Of a stretch of DNA of 64,000 nt, positions 55,938 to 64,000 are shown piece after piece. Position 1 is the first letter of the stretch. Each line of letters opens with the position of its first letter. This DNA is from Ensifer canadensis (GTDB taxonomy: Bacteria > Pseudomonadota > Alphaproteobacteria > Rhizobiales > Rhizobiaceae): contig NZ_CP083371.1 in NCBI RefSeq assembly GCF_017488845.2, forward strand, positions 1,748,501-1,812,500. The letters are read 5' to 3'. Made by a program: the position numbers and the translations under genes. The notes beneath the pieces are model-generated. The model saw only the letters and a list, made by a program, of their open reading frames with translations, was not told where the DNA came from and searched no databases.

Positions 55938-56486
55938 AATGTTGGCGCCCCGTTGCTTTCGGCGAGGCATTTCTGACAGCCGAGCGCAAGTGTGGCCCGC
56001 CCTTCGCCCCGCTGTCGGCGCGTTGAAACTTGCAGCTCGCCTCGACGTGGCTGGCATTCGCCGCCGAGTGCAGCATATCGCGTCCGCTATGCGCCGCTGC
56101 GACTACTGTACACCGCGAAACACGCTGGCTGATCCGGATGGTGCTGCCGCTGGATCTGCTCGGCGAAGACAGCGCCCAAACCCATGACGACGGCCCTATT
56201 GCCTCGGTGAAAAAAAGCGGGCTGACGGCACATCGCAAGACGACGGCGCCACGTTGCTCAAGCGATGCCGTGTCAGGCGGTCATCGAAGGTGGGTTGAAG
56301 ATCCACGGGAAAAATGGGTCCGCAAGGCTTGTGCAACGACATCGAGGTCGAGTGCGTGAAGGCAGAGAATGCATGACCATCGATCATCCGGGTTGGCGCC
56401 GGACGTTTTCGCTACCTGGCTGTTGCGGTCGCCAACCGGGAGCTTCTTGACGGTATCGGCCCGTTTGAGCGGGCAAGGGGACGGAT
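55938..56486. other. no gene recognised
   Basis: No supported gene in this 549-base gap between the glucanase and the ABC-like gene. One plus-strand frame from 55939 (83 codons, Arg- and Ala-rich) starts after the glucanase stop but has no family resemblance and no clear ribosome-binding site of its own. The sequence may be a relic. Confidence 0.4.
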
Positions 56487-58175
56487 ATGGAACAGCAGCA
56501 AATTCCGTTCAAGGTAACCGTAGCTAGCTTCATACGCACCATAAGGATTTTTGTGGGCTCCGAGGTCGGGCTCAAAGCAAAGCTCATGTTCGGCGGCCTG
56601 ATAATGCTGCTATGCGGGCTAAGCGCTCTTAACGTTGTGAACAACTACGTCGGACGAAACTTCATGACTGCCATCGCCGAACGCCAGATGGCCGAGTTCA
56701 TACGGCAGGCGATTTTTTACATCGCTGTTTTCGCCGTTCTCACCGTCGTCGGTGTCCTTGCCCGATTTGCCGAAGAACGACTGGCGTTGCTCTGGCGCGA
56801 TTTCCTTACCCGCCGCATTGTCAATCTCTATCTGGATGACGAGACTTACTATCGTCTGGACGTCTCCGGGAGACTTACTCATCCGGACCAGCGAATAGCC
56901 GATGACGTGCGCGCGTTCACCGTCACCACACTCTCTTTCGTCATTATGCTGTTCAGCAGCACGCTCACCGTGGTGACCTTTTCCGGCGTGCTGTGGACGA
57001 TCAGCCCGCTGCTTTTTGGCGTGGCTGTCCTTTATGCGGCGTGCGGCTCGTACATGACGATCGCCCTGGGGCGGCCCCTAATTTCTCTGAACTACGATCG
57101 GCTCGATAAGGAGGCCACCTTCCGGTCTGGACTCATTCACGTTCGCGAAAACGCTGAGTCCATCATGCTAACGCGTGGTGAGAAGCGACAGAAAGTAAGG
57201 GTGCTGCATAGGCTTGACGATCTGATCGCAAACATACGCCGCATTACTGCCGTCAACCGCAACCTGGGATTCTTTACCGGCGGCTACAACTGGATGATTC
57301 AAATCGTGCCGGACTTAATCATCGCGCCGGCATTCATAAGAGGAGACATTGAGTTCGGTGTCGTCACCCAGTCCGGGGCAGCGTTCGCTATGCTTGTTGG
57401 CGCGTTCTCGTTGATTGTCCGACAGTTTAATTCGATCTCGAATTTTGCGGCCGTGGTCTCTCGTCTGAGCTCTCTGCATGAGGAGATCTCAAGGTCCCAT
57501 GAAATAGAATCGGGAATCGAGTTCTTTGAACGGGACGGGCCTCTGATGTGCGAAGGGCTGACTTTAGCCTCAACGACGGACGCAGAGTCCCCTCTTCTGA
57601 GGGACTTGACGGTATCGATTCCGGTCGGGATCCGGGTATTGATAACTGGCTCCAGCCACGAACCAGGTGCGGCGTTGTTCAGGGCGATGGCTCAGATTCC
57701 GACCCCGGGTACCGGGCGCATCGTTCGCCCCGCTGGCACCCTCTTTCTATCGCAACGGCCATACCTGCCATCCGGTCCCCTTCGTGACGTATTGATCACC
57801 CCTGAAAAAGAAGGCGAAATCTCGGATCACCTCTTGCTCAGCACGTTGCATCACCTTGGGCTCGAACGGGTCGCGAACCAAGTGGGCGGGCTAGATGCCG
57901 AGCGCGATTGGGAAAAGGAACTGTCCCTGAGAGAACAGCAGCTTTTAGGCCTTGCGAATATTCTTCTCTCAGCGCCGCGCTTCGTCGTCCTGGATCAAGC
58001 TGAGATGACATTGGGGCCTGCTTTGCTCGAAAAGATAATGCATCTGCTGTCCGAGCGTTCGATCACCTGCATCCACTTCGGAAGAGCCGAAGGTGATCGT
58101 GCATCATATCAAGCCGTCCTCGAGTACGGTGTCGATGGTCAGTGGACATGGTCAATTGGTGAACACGCTTCCTAG
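56487..58175 (+). CDS. SbmA/YddA-type ABC protein with degenerate nucleotide-binding domain
   Basis: The product is 562 residues. A membrane domain of the ABC_membrane_2 (SbmA/YddA/ABCD) type fills residues 1-340 (about six helices; LGFFTGGYNWMIQIVPDLIIAPAFIRGDIEFGV is diagnostic). An ABC domain follows, but its catalytic motifs are lost. The P-loop reads GSSHEPGAALF (about 385), lacking the Lys-Ser; the signature is LSLREQQLL (Gly to Arg); and Walker B ends LDQAEM (Glu to Gln). The frame is intact, so it is probably maintained for another function, such as a channel, receptor or regulator. It follows the two glucan genes on the same strand, with AAGGGGA before the ATG. Confidence 0.85.
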   Translation: MEQQQIPFKVTVASFIRTIRIFVGSEVGLKAKLMFGGLIMLLCGLSALNVVNNYVGRNFMTAIAERQMAEFIRQAIFYIAVFAVLTVVGVLARFAEERLALLWRDFLTRRIVNLYLDDETYYRLDVSGRLTHPDQRIADDVRAFTVTTLSFVIMLFSSTLTVVTFSGVLWTISPLLFGVAVLYAACGSYMTIALGRPLISLNYDRLDKEATFRSGLIHVRENAESIMLTRGEKRQKVRVLHRLDDLIANIRRITAVNRNLGFFTGGYNWMIQIVPDLIIAPAFIRGDIEFGVVTQSGAAFAMLVGAFSLIVRQFNSISNFAAVVSRLSSLHEEISRSHEIESGIEFFERDGPLMCEGLTLASTTDAESPLLRDLTVSIPVGIRVLITGSSHEPGAALFRAMAQIPTPGTGRIVRPAGTLFLSQRPYLPSGPLRDVLITPEKEGEISDHLLLSTLHHLGLERVANQVGGLDAERDWEKELSLREQQLLGLANILLSAPRFVVLDQAEMTLGPALLEKIMHLLSERSITCIHFGRAEGDRASYQAVLEYGVDGQWTWSIGEHAS

Positions 58176-58430
58176 CGAACCACAGTGCCGCGCGAGCACA
58201 CTGTCCCCACCAGCGCACGAACAGCACAGTACGCGCGGCATCAGACGCAGCAAGTCGCCGCGAACCGATGCATAATTGCGCCCGATTCGCTTGCTTCGGG
58301 GCACTTTGCGATCGTGGACCCTGTCGGTCGTGCGATCCTCTTGCCTCTCTTCGCTTGTCTCGCCACCAACGACAGGGCAATCTGCGCCAGCATCCTAGGG
58401 ACGAGATCGATCGGATCATTCCCCTCACCT

Positions 58431-58551
58431 CCCCGCCCTGACCAGCGACCTTGCGATATCAATTATGTGGTCTCTCGCTGCTGTCGGATCATCCTTGGAC
58501 CATGCGACACCGAGCCCGATCCTGAAGTCGACGCCCTCGTAGGCGATGCGA
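58431..58551 (-). pseudogene. LysR-type regulator, C-terminal end
   Basis: The minus strand encodes YEGVDFRIGLGVAWSKDDPT followed by ARDHIIDIARSLVRAGR and a stop. It is very similar to the end of the LysR fragment at 29890-30270. Upstream it is cut off by IS5-type transposase fragments. Confidence 0.65.
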
Positions 58552-59005
58552 TCGTAGGCATGTTGTGCTTGCGATGCCGGCGCGGCGGAATGACCGGTTC
58601 GCGGCCTTGATCGAGGATGAGGTCATGCAGGCTGTCTGCATCATAAGCGCAAGCGGCAAGCACCTGTTTGGCCGGCAATCCACCCATCAGGTCGCAGGCG
58701 CAGCCATGTCGTTCTGTTGTCCGGGGCCAAGGCGGAAGCGAACGGGTAGCCCGAGCGCATCGGCTACAGCGTGGATCTTGCCGCCAAAGCCGCCTCGGGA
58801 GCGACCGAGGGCATGGGCTTCAATGTTGCCAGCAGGCTAGCGGCGACGGGGGCGTCGCCCCGCCGACCCGGAGTTACTTCAAGCGCGATGGACGGCGGCA
58901 ACCATCGACAACAGCATGGATTTTTGTCGATCTGCCCCCTCGCGAGCGACCGATTGCCTGCGCATCTGCCCCCTTTTCCTCCGGCTGCCGATCGATGCGC
59001 TGAAG
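58552..59005 (-). pseudogene. two IS5-family transposase fragments
   Basis: Two broken copies lie end to end. The first (about 58875-59005) reads AIGRSRGGRSTKIHAVVDG and then, in another frame, ALEVTPGRRGDAPVAASLLA. The second (about 58552-58840) reads IEAHALGRSRGGFGGKIHAV and, after a frameshift, GGLPAKQVLAACAYDADSLHD...PVIPPRRHRKHN. Neither is functional. The junction between them lies near 58840, and the second runs straight into the LysR relic at 58551. 58176-58430 holds no gene. Confidence 0.7.
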
Positions 59006-59047
59006 AATATTCAATGGTTTGATTAGGTTTTGACGCTAGGGCTGCTG

Positions 59048-60186
59048 ACCTGAGACCCTGAACTTCCTCCAAATTTTGGTAGAGTCCGTCACATTGAGGA
59101 GACGGACGGAATGAAGCGTGCACGGTTCACGGAACAGCAGATCATCGGGATACTGAACGAGCAGGAGAGTGGCCAGAAGACGGCCGATGTCTGCCGCAGG
59201 CATGGGATATCGGAGGCAACCTTTTACAAATACAAGGCGAAGTATGGCGGCATGGATGTTTCCGACGCCAGGAAGCTAAAGGCTTTGGAAGATGAGAATG
59301 CCAAGCTGAAGAAACTGCTCGCCGAAGCAATGCTGGACAACGCGATCCTGAAGGACGTCGCATCAAAAAAATGGTGACGCCCGATGTGAAGCGAGATGCG
59401 GTGGCTCATGTCTGCAAGGAGCATGGTGTGAGCCAGCGTCGGGCGTGCGAGGTTTTGTCCATTGACCGGTCGAGCATGCGATATCGCAGTATTCGGCCTG
59501 ATGACGCCCATATCCGGGATGCCATGAAGAAGGTAGCGTCAGAGCGCCGCCGTTTCGGCTATCGGCGCATCCACGTGATGTTGGATCGGCAGGGTATCGT
59601 CATGAACCTGAAGAAGCTCAGGCGGCTCTATCGGGAAGAGAAGCTGACCGTCCGCAAACGCGGCGGGCGCAAGCGTGCCCTGGGAACCAGGCGGTCGTTG
59701 GCATTGCCATCGCGTCCCAATGAGCGCTGGAGCCTGGACTTCGTTAGCGACGCCTTCACCGATGGTCGCCGCTTCCGCGTCCTGGCCGTTGTCGACGACT
59801 TCACCCGTGAGTGCTTGGCGCTAGTCGCCGACACGTCACTCTCAGGGCTGCGGCTTGCTCGGGAGTTGGATACGATCATCGCACGGCGCGGAAAGCCAAG
59901 GACCATTGTCTCTGACAATGGCACGGAAATGACCAGCATGGCCGTTCTCAAGTGGTGCCAGGGCACACACGTCGAATGGCATTACATCGCACCTGGCAAG
60001 CCGATGCAGAACGGTTTCGTTGAAAGCTTCAATGGCAGCTTCCGCGACGAATGCCTCAACGAAACCCTCTTCTCATCGCTGACACAGGCGCGGACGGACA
60101 TCACAGCGTGGAAGGAGGACTACAACCGAAACAGACCACACTCATCGCTCGGAAATATCACACCCAGCGAATTCGCAATGAAAATG
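59048..60186 (+). mobile_element. IS3-family element, right end lost
   Basis: The left inverted repeat begins TGACCTGAGACCCTGAACTT at 59048. The two transposase frames follow with an A-rich slippery site at their junction (59364-59371). The right repeat is absent because an IS256-type element begins at 60187 inside the end of the second frame. Confidence 0.8.
59111..59377 (+). CDS. IS3-family transposase, first frame (OrfA)
   Basis: The product is 88 residues with a helix-turn-helix ([40 protein letters not shown]) and a leucine-rich coiled coil ([21 protein letters not shown]). It overlaps the second frame by seven bases at an A-run typical of IS3-family -1 frameshifting. Confidence 0.9.
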   Translation: MKRARFTEQQIIGILNEQESGQKTADVCRRHGISEATFYKYKAKYGGMDVSDARKLKALEDENAKLKKLLAEAMLDNAILKDVASKKW

Positions 60187-60279
60187 GATCATGTCCCAAG
60201 GAGTGGTGTAGCTTCGGCGATCGCCGTGCTTTCCGGACGGAGCCGGGAATGGGTCAGCTTGCCGCAGCGGGCAGGCTGA
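59371..60279 (+). CDS. IS3-family transposase, second frame (OrfB), 3' truncated
   Basis: The product contains the DDE integrase core: [28 protein letters not shown] (first Asp), [11 protein letters not shown] (second Asp) and [16 protein letters not shown] (Glu). Normal similarity ends at [15 protein letters not shown] (about residue 272); the last 30 codons, from 60187 on, are read from the IS256-type element. The native C-terminal end is missing, but the catalytic core is intact. Confidence 0.88.
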   Translation: MVTPDVKRDAVAHVCKEHGVSQRRACEVLSIDRSSMRYRSIRPDDAHIRDAMKKVASERRRFGYRRIHVMLDRQGIVMNLKKLRRLYREEKLTVRKRGGRKRALGTRRSLALPSRPNERWSLDFVSDAFTDGRRFRVLAVVDDFTRECLALVADTSLSGLRLARELDTIIARRGKPRTIVSDNGTEMTSMAVLKWCQGTHVEWHYIAPGKPMQNGFVESFNGSFRDECLNETLFSSLTQARTDITAWKEDYNRNRPHSSLGNITPSEFAMKMDHVPRSGVASAIAVLSGRSREWVSLPQRAG

Positions 60280-61550
60280 TGAGCGGATCATCGCTCATTG
60301 CGGCGATGGTCTCAAGGGTCAGGTATCTGGAGCGCTGGACAGCCCACTCGTCGTTCTGTTCGAGCAGCAATGCGCCGACGAGGCGGACGATGGCGTCATC
60401 GTTGGGGAAGATGCCGACGACCTCGGTGCGCCGCTTGATCTCGCCATTGAGGCGCTCGATTGGGTTGGTGCTGTGAAGCTTGGTCCAGTGCTGCTTGGGA
60501 AAGGTCATATAGGCGAGCACGTCTTCTTCAGCGGTGTCCATGAGTTGGGCGAGCTTCGGCACTTTCGGCCTGATCTGGTCGGCGACGTTGCGCCACTGAG
60601 TGCTTGCGGTCTCCGGCGTATCCTGGGCGAAGGCCGTGGCGATGAAGGCGGAGACCACTCGTCGGCCGCTCTTTCCGGCATGGGCCAGCGCGTTTCTCAT
60701 GAAGTGAACCCTGCACCTCTGCCAGGTGGCCGATAGAACCTTGGAGACGGCGGCCTTGATCCCTTCATGGGCATCGGAGACGACGAGCTTGACGCCTCTG
60801 AGACCCCGTCGCGTCAGTTTGCGCAGAAAATCCGTCCAGATCGGCTCGGCCTCGGACGTGCCAATCTCCATGCCCAAGACCTCGCGCCGTCCGTCGGTGT
60901 TGACGCCGACGGCGATGATGACGGCAACCGAGACGATGCGGCCACCGCGACGAACCTTCAGATAGGTGGCGTCGATCCACAGATACGGCCAGTCGCCTTC
61001 AATGGGGCGGCTGAGGAACGCCTTCACCTTGTCGTCGATCTCCTCGCACAGCCTCGAGACCTGGCTCTTGGAGATGCCGCTCATACCCATCGCCTTGACC
61101 AGGTCGTCGACGGAGCGGGTCGAAACGCCCTGGATATAGGCTTCCTGAATTACGGCCGTCAGAGCCTTCTCGGCCATGCGACGCGGCTCGAGAAAGCTTG
61201 GGAAATAGGTGCCGGTACGAAGCTTCGGGATGCGCAGTTCCACGGTCCCGGCCCGTGTTTCCCAGTCGCGCTCGCGGTAGCCGTTACGTTGGGCAAGCCG
61301 AAAGGCGTTCTTCTCGCCATAGGCCGCGCCCGTCTTCGCCCCGACCTCCAGCTCCATCAGCTTCTCGGCAGCAAAGCCGATCATCTCCCGCAGCAAATCC
61401 ACATCCGCGCTCTTCTCAACAAGCGAGCGCAGGTTCATCATCTCGTCGGTCATCGGTGATCTTTCCATCAGGTTGAGCTTGAACAACCCGACCCTACCGG
61501 AAAAACACTGATGGCCGCCTTCCTGTTACACCACCTCACGGGACACGATC
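60187..61550 (-). mobile_element. IS256-family element inserted at the end of the IS3 element
   Basis: About 1364 bp bounded by terminal inverted repeats: GATCATGTCCCAAGGAGTGGTGTAGC at the left (60187-60212) and, on the minus strand, GATCGTGTCCCGTGAGGTGGTGTAAC at the right (61525-61550). It holds one transposase. No 8- or 9-bp target duplication is visible, which fits insertion plus a deletion of the IS3 right end. Confidence 0.85.
60254..61453 (-). CDS. IS256-family (Mutator-type) transposase
   Basis: The product is 399 residues of the Transposase_mut family: [43 protein letters not shown] (N-terminal), [15 protein letters not shown] (first Asp), [17 protein letters not shown] (second Asp) and [23 protein letters not shown] (Glu and C-terminal motif). 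The frame is uninterrupted. The start at 61453 is preferred with GGAAAGA upstream; the frame runs 11 codons further. It is convergent with the IS3 frame it truncates. Confidence 0.93.
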   Translation of the reverse strand: MTDEMMNLRSLVEKSADVDLLREMIGFAAEKLMELEVGAKTGAAYGEKNAFRLAQRNGYRERDWETRAGTVELRIPKLRTGTYFPSFLEPRRMAEKALTAVIQEAYIQGVSTRSVDDLVKAMGMSGISKSQVSRLCEEIDDKVKAFLSRPIEGDWPYLWIDATYLKVRRGGRIVSVAVIIAVGVNTDGRREVLGMEIGTSEAEPIWTDFLRKLTRRGLRGVKLVVSDAHEGIKAAVSKVLSATWQRCRVHFMRNALAHAGKSGRRVVSAFIATAFAQDTPETASTQWRNVADQIRPKVPKLAQLMDTAEEDVLAYMTFPKQHWTKLHSTNPIERLNGEIKRRTEVVGIFPNDDAIVRLVGALLLEQNDEWAVQRSRYLTLETIAAMSDDPLISLPAAAS

Positions 61551-61654
61551 GTTTACGCATCTCGCCTTCATTTGCCCTTGAAGGTCCGTGTTTTCCTGGA
61601 CTTTGTTTTGGGCGAGTTTGGCGGTTAGTTGCGTTTGAGTTATCTCCGAACACC

Positions 61655-61691
61655 AAAAAGCCCGCGGACGTTTAAGTCTCGCGGGCTTTTT
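61655..61691. terminator. strong terminator beyond tRNA-fMet
   Basis: AAAAAGCCCGCG (61655-61666) and CGCGGGCTTTTT (61680-61691) form a 12-bp stem with a T-run on both strands. On the minus strand it ends transcription of the rrn operon after tRNA-fMet. Confidence 0.9.
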
Positions 61692-61699
61692 GTTTGATT

Positions 61700-61776
<77 letters not shown>

Positions 61777-61785
61777 CCATCTCGG

Positions 61786-61861
61786 TAAACCGCTATGCGG
61801 TTTATCCGGTGCGTAAACCGCTGTGCGGTTTATCGCGGTTGCGTAACCGCTTTAGCGGTTA
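61786..61861. repeat. three tandem short hairpins
   Basis: TAAACCGC-TAT-GCGGTTTA (61786-61804), TAAACCGC-TGT-GCGGTTTA (61814-61832) and TAACCGC-TTTA-GCGGTTA (61844-61861) lie in series between tRNA-fMet and 5S. They may serve in processing the rrn transcript. Confidence 0.75.
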
Positions 61862-61925
61862 TGCTTTAATCCGGTTCGGGTTTTGCGAAGCAAAATCCCG
61901 TTTGTTACTGCGAGTTTAACCAAGC

Positions 61926-61948
61926 AAAAAGGCCGCTTGTAGGCGGCC
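61926..61948 (-). terminator. hairpin between 5S and tRNA-fMet
   Basis: On the minus strand GGCCGC-CTACAA-GCGGCC is followed by TTTTTGC, so it may partly stop transcription before tRNA-fMet. Confidence 0.65.
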
Positions 61949-62071
61949 CTTGCGTTTCGGCTTGGCCGAGCGTTTGTTCAGAGAAGATTTTCGGTTTGTT
62001 TTCGCCGCTGCCTTGTCCTTCTCGGCTATGCCTCGAAGGGGAGCGGCGGTTTTTTTATCTTGCGTTTTGCA

Positions 62072-62190
62072 GACCTGGCAGCGACCTACTCTCCCGCGTC
62101 TTAAGACGAAGTACCATCGGCGCTGGGGCGTTTCACGGCCGTGTTCGGAATGGGAACGGGTGCAGCCACCCCGCCAGAACCACCAGGTCG
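62072..62190 (-). rRNA. rrf: 5S ribosomal RNA
   Basis: The minus strand starts CGACCTGGTGGTTCTGGCGG and ends with the complementary AGGTCGCTGCCAGGTC. Internal landmarks include CCGTTCCCATTCCGAACACGG (loop B/C region) and GGTACT. Ends are estimated to within a few bases. Confidence 0.95.
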
Positions 62191-62401
62191 GCAAAGCGCA
62201 AGATTTGCCCTTAGCTGGGGCAAACCGAATGAGAAGCTGGCTGAAGTTTTCACTTCACTTGTTTTGAACACGTCTTTTGCGCTTATCCGGATAATTCCAG
62301 CAGCCGGCAGAGCCGAGCCGCCGGTTGTCCGGCGCGCCGTCCGCAGCGCCTTTGGCGCGTGAGGACTGCTCATCAATGATGAGCATGAGCAATGGGAACG
62401 A

Positions 62402-64000
<1,599 letters not shown>

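Overview
The window looks like a chromosomal segment of a Rhizobiaceae-type alphaproteobacterium (Sinorhizobium/Ensifer/Rhizobium group). The evidence is high GC content, an alphaproteobacterial direct-repeat LexA box (GTTC-N7-GTTC), rhizobial-style intergenic palindromes, a rrn operon in the order 23S-5S-tRNA-fMet on the minus strand, and gene families typical of rhizobia: DUF1127, SorC-regulated sugar ABC operons and NdvB-like glucan enzymes. I do not name a species.

Layout. Positions 0.4-10 kb hold scattered housekeeping or stress genes: a small LexA-controlled ORF, a VOC protein, a GNAT acetyltransferase, a DUF883-like membrane protein, DUF2165, a YdcZ pair, a lysoplasmalogenase/aldehyde dehydrogenase pair, TetR-RidA, an MTHFR-like protein and DUF1127. 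Positions 10.2-19.9 kb form one sugar or polyol catabolic locus. It contains a bifunctional aldolase/short-chain dehydrogenase, a SorC-type regulator, a PfkB kinase, and a four-gene ABC importer whose solute-binding protein resembles the LsrB/ribose class; two similar operator-like sequences lie at its two promoters. At 20.3-22.8 kb there is a large dimethylglycine/sarcosine dehydrogenase-like flavoprotein. At 23.8-29.6 kb a LysR regulator is divergent from a four-gene aromatic operon encoding maleylacetate reductase, a flavin hydroxylase, a C-C bond alpha/beta hydrolase and hydroxyquinol dioxygenase. A calcium-binding RTX-repeat protein follows at 30.7 kb.

Positions 33-46.6 kb are a patchwork accessory region: a GlxA-type regulator, a VOC protein, an epoxide hydrolase and short-chain dehydrogenases, a tyrosine recombinase plus IS91-type transposase pair, an IS427-type element, a cupin, a CMD protein and several gene fragments. 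A 26-bp near-direct repeat lies at its two ends, 12.3 kb apart.

Positions 47.3-58.2 kb carry the most interesting locus: a CBS-BON protein, a phosphoketolase, a 1289-residue GH94 protein matching the C-terminal half of cyclic beta-1,2-glucan synthase without its glycosyltransferase part, a separate PF10091 (GH144/GH189-like) glucanase, and an ABC-transporter-like protein whose nucleotide-binding domain has lost its catalytic residues. All are on one strand and neither glucan enzyme has a visible signal peptide. This suggests a cytoplasmic beta-1,2-glucan phosphorolysis route feeding phosphoketolase.

Positions 58.4-61.6 kb are layered insertion sequences: IS5 fragments, and an IS3 element truncated by an IS256-type element. 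These end just beside tRNA-fMet, 5S and the partial 23S rRNA gene that runs off the right edge.
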